Under the pieces are notes generated by a model that searched no databases, was not told where the DNA came from, and saw only the letters and a list, made by a program, of their open reading frames with translations. Positions 1 through 9,470 of a stretch of 64,000 nucleotides of DNA are shown in pieces; position 1 is the first letter of the stretch; every line of letters starts with the position of its first letter. The stretch comes from Populus alba (Eukaryota > Streptophyta > Magnoliopsida > Malpighiales > Salicaceae), in contig NC_133298.1 in NCBI RefSeq assembly GCF_005239225.2, positions 124,001 to 188,000 on the forward strand, read 5' to 3'. A program made the translations under genes and the position numbers.

Positions 1-3000
1 GGGCATCGAAGTCGGAATGCCGCGAAACTCACCTTGTCAAATCGTTTCGCCGTTTGCGGAAGAAGTCTGATGTTGAACAAGTAGCAGAAGCATAGATGCT
101 CAAGAGGGATCACCCGAAATTCAATGGCAGGTTAATTTCGGCAACCGCAGCATCGAAGTCGGAATCCCGCGAAACTCATCGAGTCAAAGCGTTTCGCCGT
201 TTGCGGAAGAAAGTCTAATGTTGAACAAGTAGCAGAAGCATACATGCTCAAGAGGGATCACCCGAAATTCAAAGGCAGCTAAATTTCGGCAACCAGGGCA
301 TCGAAGTCGGAATGCCGCGAAACTCACCGAGTCCAAGCGTTTTGCTGTTTGTGGAAGAAGTTTGATGTTGAACAAGTAGCAGAAGCATACATGCTCAAGA
401 GGGATCACCCGAAATTCAAAGGCAGCTGAATTTGGGCAACCGGGGCATCGAAGTCGGAATGCCGCGAAACTCACCGAGTCAAAGCGTTTCGCCGTTTACG
501 GAAGAAAGTCTGATGTTGAACAAGTAGCAGAAGCATACATGCTCAAGAGGGATCACCCGAAATTCAATGGCAGGTTAATTTCGGCAACCGCAGCATCGAG
601 GTCGGAAAGCCACGAAACTCACCGTGTCAAAGCGTTTCGCCGTTTGAGGAAGAAAGTCTGATGTACAACAAATAGTAGATGCATACATGCTCAAGAGGGA
701 TCACTCGAAATTGAAAGGCAGCTGAATTTCAGCAACAGGGGCATCGAAGTAAGAATGCCGCGAAACTCACCGAGTCAAAGCATTTCGCCGTTTGAGGAAG
801 AAAGTGTGATGTACAACAAGTAGCAGAAGCATACATTCTCAAGAGGGATCACCCGAAATTCAAAGGCAGCTAAATTTCGGCAAAAGGGGCATCGAAGTCG
901 GAATACCGCGAAACTCACCGAGTCAAAGCGTTTCGCCGTTTGCGGATGATGTCTGATGTTGATCAAGTAGCAGAAGCATACATGCTCAAGAGGGATCACC
1001 CGAAATTCAATGGCAGGTTAATTTCGGCAACCGCAGCATCGAAGTCGGAATCCCGCGAAACTCACCGAGTCAAAGCGTTTCGCCATTTGCGGAAGAAGTT
1101 TGATGTTGAACAAGTAGCTGAAGCATACATGCTCAAGAGGGATCACCCGAAATTCAAAGGCAGCTGAATTTCGGGAACAGGGGCATCGAAGTCAGAATGC
1201 CGCGAAACTCACCGAGTCAAAGCGTTTCGCCGTTTGAGGAAGAAAGTGTGATGTACAACAAGTAGCAGAAGCATACATTCTCAAGAGGGATCACCCGAAA
1301 TTCAAAGGCAGCTCAATTTCGGCAAACGGGGCATCGAAGTCGGAATGCCGCGAAACTCACCGAGTCAAAGCGTTTCGCCGTTTGCGGAAGAAAGTCTGAT
1401 GTTGAACAAGTAGCAGAAGCATACATGCTCAAGAGGGATCACCCGAAATTCAATGGCAGGTTAATTTCGGCAACCGCAGCATCGAAGTCGGAATGCCGCG
1501 AAACTCACCGAGTCAAAGCGTTTCGCCGTTTGCGGAAGAAAGTCTGATGTTGAACAACTAGCAGAAGCATACATGCTCAAGAGGGATCACCCGAAATTCA
1601 AAGGCAGCTAAATTTCGGCAACCAGGGCATCGAAGTCGGAATGCCGCGAAACTTATCGAGTCCAAGCGTTTTGCCGTTTGCGGAAGAAGTCTGATGTTGA
1701 ACAAGTAGCAGAAGCATACATGCTCAAGAGGGATCACCCGAAATTCAAAGGCAGCTGAATTTGGGCAACCGGGGCATCGAAGTCGGAATGCCGCGAAACT
1801 CACCGAGTCAAAGCGTTTCGCCGTTTACGGAAGAAAGTCTGATGTTGAACAAGTAGCAGAAGCATACATGCTCAAGAGGGATCACCCGAAATTCAATGGC
1901 AGGTTAATTTTGGCAACCGCAGCATCGAAGTCGGAAAGCCGCGAAACTCACCGAGTCAAAGCATTTCGCCATTTGAGGAAGAAAGTGTGATGTACAACAA
2001 GTAGCAGAAGCATACATTCTCAAGAGGGATCACCCGAAATTCAAAGGCAGCTAAATTTCGTCAAAAGGGGCATCGAAGTCGGAATGCCGCGAAACTCACC
2101 GAGTCAAAGCGTTTCGCCGTTTGCGGATGAAGTCTGATGTTGAACAAGTAGCAGAAGCATACATGCTCAAGAGGGATCACCCGAAATTCAAAGGCAGGTT
2201 AATTTCGGCAACCGCAGCATCGAAGTCGGAATGCCGCGAAACTCACCGAGTCCAAGTGTTTCGCCGTTTGCGGAAGAAGTCTGATGTTGAACAAGTAGCA
2301 GAAGCATACATGCTCAAGAGGGATCACCCGAAATTCAAAGGCAACTGAATTTTGGCAACAGGGGCATCGAAGTCACAATTCCGCGAAACTCACCGAGTCA
2401 AAGCGTTTCGCCGTTTGAGGAAGAAAGTGTGATGTACAACAAGTAGCAGAAGCATACATTCTCAAGTGGGATCACCCGAAATTCAAATGCAGCTCAATTT
2501 CGGCAAACGGGGCATCGAAGTCGGAATGCCGCGAAACTCACCGAGTCAAAGCGTTTCGCCGTTTGCGGAAGAAGTCTGATGTTGAACAAGTAGCAGAAGC
2601 ATACATGCTCAAGAGGGATCACCCGAAATTCAATGGCAGGTTAATTTCGGCAACCGCAGCATCGAAGTCGGAATGCCGCGAAACTCACCGAGTCCAAGCG
2701 TTTCGCCATTTGCGGAAGAAGTCTGATGTTGAACAAGTAGCAGAAGCATACATGCTCAAGAGGGATCACCTGAAATTCAAAGGCAGCTGAATTTCGGCAA
2801 ACCGGGGCTTCGAAGTCGGAATGCCGCGAAACTCACGGAGTCAAAGCGTTTCGCCGTTTGCGGAATAAGCCTGATGTAGAACAAGTAGCCGAAGCATACA
2901 TGCTCAAGAGGGATCACCCGAAATTCAAAGGCAGCTGAATTTCGGCAACAGGGGCATCGAAGTCGGAATGCCGCGAAACTCACCGAGTCAAAGCGTTTCG

Positions 3001-3368
3001 CCGTTTGAGGAAGAAAGTGTGATGTACAACAAGTAGCAGAAGCATACATTCTCAAGAGGGATCACCCGAAATTCAAAGGCAGCTAAATTTCGGCAAACGG
3101 GGCATCGAAGTCGGAATGCCGCGAAACTCACCGAGTCCAAGCGTTTCGCCGTTTGCGGAAGAAGTCTGATGTAGAACAAGTAGCAGAAGCATACATGCTC
3201 AAGAGGGATCACCCGAAATTCAAAGGCAGCTAAATTTCGGCAGCTGGGGAATCGAAGTCGGAATGCCGCGAAACTCACCGAGTCTAAGAGTTTCGCCGTT
3301 TGCGGAAGAAGTCTGATGTTGAACAAGTAGCAGAAGCATACATGCTCAAGAGGGATCTCCCGAAATTC
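1..3368. repeat. 148-bp satellite array, subfamily A
   Basis: About 23 head-to-tail monomers of 147-148 bp. Words that mark this subfamily are GGCAGCTAAATTTCGG, GGCAGGTTAATTTCGG followed by CCGCAGCATCG, GATGTTGAACAAG, GATGTACAACAAG and ACATTCTCAAG. The GGTTAATTTCGG variant recurs with its first marked base at 131, 574, 1017, 1460 and 1903, an exact spacing of 443 bp, so the array is organised as three-monomer higher-order repeats here. The next copies, at 2198 and 2640, follow at 295 and 442 bp. The block ends abruptly inside a monomer at 3368, where retrotransposon sequence begins. No gene is visible; open frames on either strand change frame every monomer because 148 is not a multiple of three. 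Confidence 0.95.
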
Positions 3369-3369
3369 C
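3360..3369. other. Left junction: satellite joined to a truncated retrotransposon
   Basis: Satellite ends with CCGAAATTC (3360-3368), the left arm of the monomer's 9-bp inverted repeat; element sequence (CTGAAACAAG) follows at once. The monomer phase does not match the right flank: here it stops late in the monomer, while at 9466 it resumes near TACAACAAGTAG. No LTR and no target-site duplication is present on this side. This fits a deletion that removed the element's 3' half and some satellite, not a clean insertion end. Confidence 0.8.
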
Positions 3370-4077
3370 TGAAACAAGAAAATTAACAATATTGGCAAAC
3401 CAAGGCATTGTAGAGACAGAAAGTAAAGATTCATCAGGAAAGTAGTCATTAATTGGTGTGATGTCAGATCTTGAATCAGTTGTCAATCTTGACAAATGAT
3501 CCGCGACAACATTTTCGGTGCCTTTCTTATCCTTAATTGTGATATCGAATTCTTGAAGTAACAAAATCCACCGCACCAATCTAGCCTTAGAATCCTTCTT
3601 AGAAAGAAGATATTTCAACGCTGCATGATCGCTAAAAACAATAACAGGTGAGCCAACAAGATAAGATCTGAATTTTTCACATGCAAATACTACTGCAAGT
3701 AATTCCTTTTCAGTGGTAGTGTAATTCATTTGAGCACTATTTAAAGTTTTACTTGCATAGTAAATCACATAAGGTTTCTTGTCTTTTCTTTGTCCTAAAA
3801 CAGCACCCACGGCATAATCACTAGCATCACACATTATTTCAAAAGGTAATGACCAATCAGGAGGTTGAATAACAGGAGCAGAAGTAAGCAAGCTTTTAAG
3901 TTTAACAAAGGCTTCTTCACAATGTTCAGTCCATTCAAAAACATTATCCTTTGTTAGAAGGTTACATAATGGCTTAGATATTACACTAAAATCTTTGATG
4001 AACCTTCTATAAAAACCAGCATGTCCTAAGAATGATCTAACATTTTTTAATAGATTTTGGTGCTGGTAAGTTGGCAA
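3369..4077 (-). pseudogene. RT thumb/connection and RNase H, truncated before integrase
   Basis: The useful sequence begins at [15 protein letters not shown] near 4045 and continues through the RT connection into RNase H. RNase H motifs are present: [13 protein letters not shown] with the first catalytic Asp, [17 protein letters not shown] with the Glu, [10 protein letters not shown] with the second Asp, and ADHLSRL near the end. RNase H degrades the RNA strand during cDNA synthesis. The sequence continues about 35 residues into the linker that normally leads to the integrase zinc finger ([13 protein letters not shown]) and is then cut. At 3369 element sequence passes directly into satellite, and the frame reads about eight satellite codons before a stop at 3346. 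The integrase is completely absent, so the copy cannot insert itself elsewhere. Confidence 0.9.
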
Positions 4078-4286
4078 TTAACTCGATTTTAGATTTGTCA
4101 ACCTCAATTCCTATTGATGAAACAATGTGACCAAGAACAATACCATTTGTTATCATAAAATGACATTTTTCCCAATTCAGCACAAGATTCTTCTCTTCAC
4201 ACCTGTTCAAAACCTTTTCCAAGTTATTTAAACAATCATCAAATGAATCACCAAAAACAGAAAAGTCATCCATAAAAAATTTCAAG
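4037..4286 (-). pseudogene. Reverse transcriptase, active-site MDD segment
   Basis: Frame +1 relative to the previous RT part. Meaningful sequence starts at FFMDDFSVFGDS; the part of this frame upstream of 4286 is out of frame with RT and is not real coding. FMDD is the RT catalytic motif, with the two metal-binding Asp residues present. It is followed by KVLNRCEEKNLVLNWEKC and GIVLGHIVSS, the standard gypsy RT thumb-proximal blocks. It ends at [10 protein letters not shown], where a run of six T on the + strand (4043-4048) shifts the frame again. Confidence 0.88.
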
Positions 4287-5255
4287 AAAACGTTCAACCA
4301 TATCACTGAATATGCTAAGCATGCATCTTTGAAACGTGGCTGGTGCATTACATAATCCAAAAGGCATCCTTCGATATGCAAACGTACCAAATGGACATGT
4401 GAAAGTAGTTTTCTCTTGATCTTCAAATGCAATTTCAATTTGATTGTAACCTGAATAGCCATCTAGGAAACAATAAAATTCATGACCTGCAACTCTTTCT
4501 AGGATTTGATCCATGAAAGGTAAAGGAAAATGATCTTTTCTAGTCATTGAATTAAGTTTCCTATAGTCAATGCACATGCGCCAACCAGTAATAGTTCTAG
4601 TTGGAATTAACTCATTCTTCTCATTTGTTATCACAGTAACTCCAGACTTTTTGGGTACAACTTGGGTAGGACTTACCCATTTGCTGTCAGAAATAGGATA
4701 AATGATTCCATTATCTAGAAGCTTAATGACTTCATTTTTCACTACTTCTTTCATATTAGGATTAAGCCTTCGTTGCATTTCTCTAGATAGTTTAGCATTT
4801 TCCTCCAAATAAATCTTGTGTGTGCAAATCAAAGGGCTAATTCCTTTTATGTCAGCTATGGTCCATCCTAATGCATTTTTGTGCATTTTCAGAGTTTGTA
4901 ATAACTTACCTTCTTGATGAAAATTAAGTTTAGAAGAAATTATTACCGGAAAAGTTTCATTTTCTCCCAAAAATGAGTATTTGAGATTAAATGGTAATGG
5001 CTTCAAATCGGGTTTTGGTGGTTGAACACTTGAAGGTATGGACTCAATTGATCGTGGTGGCAATTCCTCAATTTTCGGTCTCCAACTATTTGCCTTTGAC
5101 TTTTCCTGAAAATAAACCATTTGCAAATCTTCAGATTCATTAAACTCAGTTTCACTGGAAGAATTTTCAAATTGATCATAGATTAATTTTTCAATAAAAT
5201 CTACTTCCTGTAATTCATTATTATCTCCAGGTTGCTTGTAAATGTTAAAAAACAT
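4266..5255 (-). pseudogene. Reverse transcriptase, N-terminal part
   Basis: A 329-codon frame beginning in the protease-RT spacer (acidic, about residues 10-60). The RT fingers and palm follow: a VSPTQVVPKKSG segment near residue 195, WRMCIDYRKLN near residue 225, then FCFLDGYSGYNQI-like and TCPFGTFAYRRMPFGLCNAP blocks. The YCFLDGYSGYNQI segment carries the first catalytic Asp. Between VPKKSG and WRMCID there is the extra stretch seen in Athila RT. The frame runs off at FLEIFYG: a run of six A on the + strand (4274-4279) shifts it just before the active-site MDD, which lies in the next frame. The enzyme would copy the element RNA into cDNA primed by tRNA-Asp. As read it lacks the second half of its active site. 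Confidence 0.9.
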
Positions 5256-6531
5256 TCATCTCCAATGTCATGTTTCCAAAAGATAACTTCATCACTCCAT
5301 TCCTACAATTAATTAATGCATTAGAGGTTGCAAGAAATGGACGTCCTAAAATAACAGGAATTGGATTGCATGCTTCAACAGGTTGTGTATCCAACACAAT
5401 AAAATCCACAGGAAAGATGAATTTATCAACTTGTACTAACACATCTTCAACTATTCCTCTAGGCACTTTTACAGATCTATCAGCAAGTAAAAGAGTTACA
5501 GCAGTAGGTTTCAACTCACCTAGATTGAGACTTTGAAAAACCGAATATGGAAGTAAATTCACACTAGCTCCAAGATCAAGTAAAGCTCTGTCAATTTTAT
5601 GTTCTCCAATAAAGCAAGAAATTGTAGGACAACCAGGGTCTTTATATTTCAAAGCATTATCATTTTGAAGAATGGCACTTACTTGTTCGACTAAAAAGGC
5701 TTTCTTTTTCACATTCAGTTTTCTTTTCACAGTGCACAGATCTTTCAAAAATTTAGCATAAGACGGTACCTGTTTAATAGCATCTAACAAAGGTATATTG
5801 ATCTTTACCTGTTTGAAAGTCTCAAAGATATCAGAATTATGATTGACTTTCCTTTGTTTGGTCATGGCATGAGGAAATGGAAGTGCTGGCGGTGAATCAG
5901 CCTTTTCTTTGCAATGTTCAGGTTCAACCCCTTCCTTACCCTCAGAGATAGACTCTTCATCTTTCTCACAAGGTTCAAGAGTGGGTTTTTCAATGACCTT
6001 ACCACTACGGAGAGTAGTGACTGATTTGACTTGATCCATATGTTGGTTTCCGGAACCACTTGCACTTGAATTGTATTGCCCTTTGGGATTTTGTTGTGGT
6101 TGAGATGAAAACTTACCTTTCTCCTGAAAACTAAGAGCAGATGTGAACTTTGCAAGAGTATCTTTTAGATCTGCCATGGTTTGAGCATTTTGAGTGTTGA
6201 TTGTCTCTTGCTTTTCAATGAATGTATGCAGTGTTTCCTCAAGATTTCTTCTAGGAGGGGGAACATAAGGAGGTGCATATCCATGAGAATTTTGAAAATT
6301 ATGGTGTGCTTGAAATGGTGGCTGTGAAGTTTGTGCATTATTGTTACCATTCTTCCAACTGAAATTTGGGTGATTTCTCCAACCAGGGTTGTATGTTTGT
6401 GAGTATGGGTTATTACTTGGCCTTTGAAAACTATTTAAAGCATTGGCTTGTTCATGGAGACATTCCTTAAAAGAAGGCAAAGTTGGACAATCATTGGTTG
6501 AGTGTTCATTAGTTTCACAAATTTGACACAC
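5245..6531 (-). pseudogene. Zinc knuckle, linker and aspartic protease of the gag-pol polyprotein
   Basis: A 428-codon frame. Residues 2-15 form a CCHC zinc knuckle, C-x2-C-x4-H-x4-C, which in gag binds the element RNA. Residues of about 30-220 are a low-complexity Gln/Asn/Pro/Ser-rich linker. The C-terminal third holds the retroviral-type aspartic protease, with the active-site motif LLDLGASVNLLP and a later ILGRPFLAT segment; the protease would cut the polyprotein. The DLGAS form of the active site, rather than DTGA or DSGA, fits Athila. The frame ends at 5245 in a run of six A (+ strand 5247-5252), where the downstream RT frame continues one base off. The segment is otherwise uninterrupted, so the break may be a single-base indel in the homopolymer. 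Confidence 0.87.
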
Positions 6532-7003
6532 AATTTCTTGAACAGATTTTAACTGACCACTCTTTTTTTAATTCTAGTGCCTCAACTTTTTTAGCTAAAG
6601 ATGTAAATTTGGCTTGGAGGTCATGATCTTCCCTAAGGTTGTACATGCCTCCATTAGATGTATGAGGTTGAGTTTTACCTGGTGCCTCACACGTGCCTGT
6701 GGTGTCCCAATTTTGAGCATTTTCAGCTAACAAGTCTAGGTACTCCATTGCTTCATCAGGGTCTTTATCTTCAAAAGTTCCATTGCACATCAATTCCACC
6801 ATTTGCCTATCTTTAGGTGTTAACCCTTCATAAAATTGTGAAACCAATCTCCATCTTTCAAAACCATGATGAGGACAGGTGTTAAGCAAGTCTTTATATC
6901 TATCCCAACACTTGTAAAATGTTTCTCCTGGTTTTTGAGTGAAAGTGGTGATTTGTCTTTTGAAAGAGTTTGTTCTATGAGAAGGGAAAAACTTCTTTAA
7001 AAA
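6515..7003 (-). pseudogene. gag, C-terminal part, after the stop and before a frameshift
   Basis: Same frame as the upstream gag part, open from just after the TAG at 7004-7006 down to a stop at 6515. The first clear Met is at 6889 (MLNTCPHHGFERW). The stretch is recognisable as the rest of the plant gypsy gag core: CPHHGFERW, then FYEGL and VELMCNG, followed by a charged segment. The last residues, after ELKK, are out of frame: a run of seven T on the + strand (6563-6569) sits where the frame shifts relative to the zinc-knuckle frame that starts at 6531. It could be translated only by internal initiation or readthrough, and I see no sign of either. Confidence 0.85.
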
Positions 7004-7444
7004 CTATTGTTGCATTTCATCCCAAGCACGAATGGATCCTGACCTAATATTTTGTAGCCATGTTTTAGCTTTATCTTTTAATGAAAAAGGAAAAAGCTTT
7101 AATCTGATGGTGTTCATGCTACAATTTAAGTCATTATAGGTGTTACAAACTTCTTCAAATTCTCTTAAATGCAAGTATGGATTTTCCAATTCTAAGCCAT
7201 GAAAAGTGGGTAAAAGTTGAATAATACCTGGCTTAAAATTAAAATGAGACGCATCAGGAGGAAAAACAATACATGATGGTGCACTTGTTCTTATTGGATT
7301 CATGTGATCTTTAAGTGTTCTCGCACGATTATTCTCATTATTCTCATTATGAATTGACTGGTTATCTTCTTCGGCCATGTTTTCTAAAGAAAATGAGGAT
7401 TTCCTAGAAAGTCTACCACTTAATGTACGTGTCCAAACTCTCAT
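7004..7444 (-). pseudogene. gag, N-terminal part, ended by an in-frame stop
   Basis: Capsid protein gene of the retrotransposon. Two starts are possible: Met at 7444 (MRVWTRTLSGRLSRK) or Met at 7378 (MAEEDNQS); the first adds a basic N-terminus. About 60 residues after the second Met comes the retrotransposon-gag region, with PTFHGLELENPYLHLREFEE and later FPFSLKDKAKTWLQN, typical of plant gypsy gag. The frame is closed by TAG at 7006-7004, directly after MQQ, where related elements continue in frame. The same frame stays open beyond the stop to 6515, so a single base change broke it. The protein would assemble the virus-like particle that packages the element RNA. Confidence 0.88.
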
Positions 7445-7452
7445 GCAAGTGC

Positions 7453-7527
7453 AAAGAAAAGAAAAGAAAAGGAACAAAAATTAGAAAAACAAATAAAAGT
7501 AAAAACAAAAGAAAATAAAAGAAATAT
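7453..7527 (-). other. Pyrimidine-rich leader between PBS and gag
   Basis: The + strand is almost pure A with some G, so the element RNA has a long T/C-rich leader between the PBS and the first gag Met. No start codon or RNA gene is visible in it. Confidence 0.6.
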
Positions 7528-7549
7528 ATAATTTATACAATACTTACCT

Positions 7550-7567
7550 TCCCCGGCAACGGCGCCA
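7550..7567 (-). other. Primer-binding site for tRNA-Asp
   Basis: The element-sense sequence TGGCGCCGTTGCCGGGGA is complementary to the 3' end of plant tRNA-Asp(GUC) including its CCA tail (18 nt, no mismatch from my knowledge of that tRNA). It begins 6 nt after the LTR end. tRNA-Asp priming is known for the Athila lineage. The + strand therefore looks like the tail of a tRNA gene, but no tRNA gene precedes it. Confidence 0.92.
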
Positions 7568-7633
7568 AAAACTTGACACGACCAAAAGATTGATGTCTTC
7601 TCCCAAGTGCAGGAGTGTCGAAGTAATAAATAA

Positions 7634-7648
7634 CCCGGCAAGACCGGG
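7634..7648. other. Hairpin in U5
   Basis: CCCGG and CCGGG form a perfect 5-bp stem around the loop CAAGA. It lies about 60 bp inside the PBS-proximal end of the LTR. GC-rich hairpins here could affect reverse transcription or RNA 3'-end formation, but that is not shown by the sequence. The surrounding 21 bases also resemble part of the satellite monomer (see findings). Confidence 0.5.
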
Positions 7649-7683
7649 GTCGAATCACAGGGAGGTTAATTGTATAAATTATA

Positions 7684-7756
7684 AATAACAACACGATAAC
7701 AACAACAACAATAACAACAATAATAATAGTAATATTAAGAGTAATAATAATAATAC
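7684..7756. repeat. AAC/AAT simple-repeat tract in the LTR
   Basis: Imperfect trinucleotide runs of AAC, AAT and AGT on the + strand inside the R/U5 part of the LTR. A second short AAT/AGT tract lies at about 7970-7997. These are low-complexity sequence without coding content. Confidence 0.8.
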
Positions 7757-8732
7757 TCAGTACGTGGCGTTGTTATACCTGAGAATGATCTAAAAGATCG
7801 AGTCACAGGTTTCCAGCCTATATACCGAGTTTATGAAAATATTAAAGAGATATATTATATAATATAAACAGATTTCTTATGCGAATGAACAAGGCAAGAC
7901 CAACAATGTCAGGATCCTTGATCAAACACAGAGCATACTTAACGTACATATAATATAACAAGAATGTAAATAATAATAATAGTAGTAGTAATAATAAAGA
8001 GAGCTTTGAGAGGTAAGGTTGATGTAAGGATTAAACAATAATAAAAACAAATGTCAAGGTTAGAGGATTCACTAATGGTATTTCAAATAAATATAATATA
8101 AACTCTTTTTATTACTCAACTGGAAACCACACACAAAGGAGGTTCCAATCGGATGATTTATCGTTATTAGCTCATTATAAATTGTTAACATGATCATATT
8201 AATTATCTTATCTAAGTAACACCGTACTTATAAATATCATCAGGCATTCATGTTGCTAGTTTATGTTAACAACAAATCAAGTTCCTATCATAATAATGAT
8301 GTCGGCCGAAAACTATGAAGGATCAAGCATTTGATGTACCAAGTGTTATACAACACAAGTCTAGATTAAACATTAAGCAAGGTATTAAGAATTAGTAAGA
8401 TAAAAAGATAAAACATGTTAATAACAATCTTTCTTGGATATAAACATTAAAGTCCATGTTGAGTTTATATTATATCTATTCTAACACCACTAGTGAAACC
8501 TTTTCACCTTGACATAATTAACTTAGCTAAACATAATGAAGAAGAAAAACATAAATAAACAATATAAGAACATAAACATGATATAAGTTAACTAAGTATA
8601 GGAAAGGAAATGAAAAAAGCATAAACAAGATATTAATATAGCATGAAAGAAAATTTGAACATTACAAAGAGAGAAAGCAAGAAGATGATTTTGATCTGAA
8701 AAATAATATATCTAAATACATGGCAAATGCCT

Positions 8733-8741
8733 CCTTTTATA
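8733..8741 (-). promoter_or_regulatory. TATA box of the LTR promoter
   Basis: In element sense the sequence reads TATAAAAGG in the context GCCTATAAAAGGAGGC, a near-ideal plant TATA box. It lies about 725 bp into the LTR and points toward the PBS and gag. The RNA start would be expected about 25-35 nt downstream, near 8700-8710. No transcript evidence is available here. Confidence 0.7.
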
Positions 8742-8802
8742 GGCTAAAAATTAGAACTATTTATTGGTTGACAAACTATTTAGTTGGTGGCCAACCATTG
8801 AT

Positions 8803-8884
8803 TTGGTGGCTGGTTTTTGACAATGTTGGCTGCTGGTTCTTGACATTATTGGCTGGTTATTGATATTGTTGGCTGGTCAAAACG
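8803..8884 (-). repeat. Short tandem repeats in U3, just upstream of the TATA box
   Basis: Four imperfect copies of a unit built on TTGGCTGGTT.TTGA.ATTG (+ strand), of about 23, 23, 20 and 16 bp, starting at 8803, 8826, 8849 and 8869. They lie roughly 60-145 bp upstream of the TATA box in element direction, where enhancer repeats are common in plant LTRs. A regulatory role is an inference from position only. Confidence 0.65.
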
Positions 8885-9465
8885 TCATTGCTAACATCAT
8901 AATTAGAGCCCTTTGTTCCATTAAAGCTGTGGTCAATTGTCTTAGCTTTCCAACAAAAAAAACCAGAGATCATTTGGACTTCTAGAACTCAAGATATGAG
9001 CTGAAAACCGAACAGTGTCCGAGCTGCAGGACAGGTTCCGACTTCTCCGTTGTTCCTAAGATTTGAACTTGAAAACGGCAGATTTGAGTCTTGGACTCTT
9101 CATGAAAGTTGTAGGTCTATGTCTTAGCTTTTCGATTCATATAAAGTAGACCTAAATACGAGTTCTACAAATCCAGTTATGATCCAATAACCGAATGGTG
9201 TTCGAGTTTGGAATTGAACCAGCATCTCTTCTCTTAGCCTAGTCCTCTTTTTGTCTCTTCACTTTCAATAGTTAATCACATCAATAAATCCTTTGAATTG
9301 TGAGATATACCTGCATTCAAAATAAACATTTATCATAAATTAAAGATATATTATATTATCAGACTTGTTATTATAAAACATGTTGTAGTTAGGGAATTTA
9401 ATGATACTTTAGTGCAATACGATGATATAAAACCTTAATGAGAATGCACTTTTAAGTACTAATCA

Positions 9466-9470
9466 TACAA
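9466..9470. other. Right junction and probable target-site copy (TACAA)
   Basis: The LTR ends at 9465 with CA and the satellite resumes with TACAACAAGTAGCAGAAGC, an ordinary subfamily A/F monomer. The first five bases are what a 5-bp target-site duplication would be; the second copy cannot be seen because the other element end is lost. Confidence 0.55.

Larger units (their letters stand above)
3369..9465 (-). mobile_element. Truncated Athila-type Ty3/gypsy LTR retrotransposon
   Basis: Element of about 6.1 kb on the - strand, inserted in satellite. In its own direction it has a 5' LTR (9465-7574), a PBS for tRNA-Asp, a T-rich leader, gag, zinc knuckle, aspartic protease, reverse transcriptase and RNase H, and then it stops. 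Integrase, any env-like frame, the polypurine tract and the 3' LTR are all missing. The Athila lineage is inferred from the tRNA-Asp primer, the DLGAS protease motif, the FMDD form of the RT active site and the extra stretch before WRMCIDYRKLN; these are known traits of that lineage, recognised by eye and not by search. Coding frames carry one in-frame stop and four frameshifts, so it is non-autonomous as read. With a single LTR left, its age cannot be estimated from LTR divergence. Confidence 0.93.
7574..9465 (-). repeat. 5' LTR (1,892 bp) of the Athila-type element
   Basis: On the + strand the block begins TGACACGACC at 7574 and ends CTAATCA at 9465, so in element sense it runs TGATTAG to GTGTCA, with the usual TG...CA ends. 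The 3' end lies 6 nt from the PBS. The outer end abuts intact satellite at 9466. The block is AT-rich and has no credible coding capacity. It holds a TATA box (8733-8741), a U3 tandem repeat (8803-8884), simple-repeat tracts (7684-7756 and about 7970-7997) and a U5 hairpin (7634-7648). From the TATA position, U3 is roughly 9465-8710 and R plus U5 roughly 8709-7574. No partner LTR is in the window, so the ends rest on TG/CA, the PBS spacing and the satellite junction. Confidence 0.85.

Noticed and set aside
4287..4462. The upstream part of the 141-codon frame ending at 4037 (starting MAIQVTIK) as a separate small gene
   Set aside because: It overlaps RT coding in another frame; only the part from the MDD motif onward is in the RT frame.
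5270..5536. An 88-codon + strand frame opposite the protease
   Set aside because: It is a shadow of the real protease-containing frame on the - strand and has no recognisable domain.
7551..7567. The + strand looks like the 3' end of a tRNA-Asp gene
   Set aside because: Only the last 17-18 nt match, directly beside an LTR end on the opposite strand, which is the definition of a primer-binding site.
7645..7656. A B-box-like word (GGGGTCGAATC) that might mark a tRNA-derived SINE or Pol III promoter
   Set aside because: No A box lies at the right distance and no tRNA-like fold is visible; it sits in a normal LTR U5.
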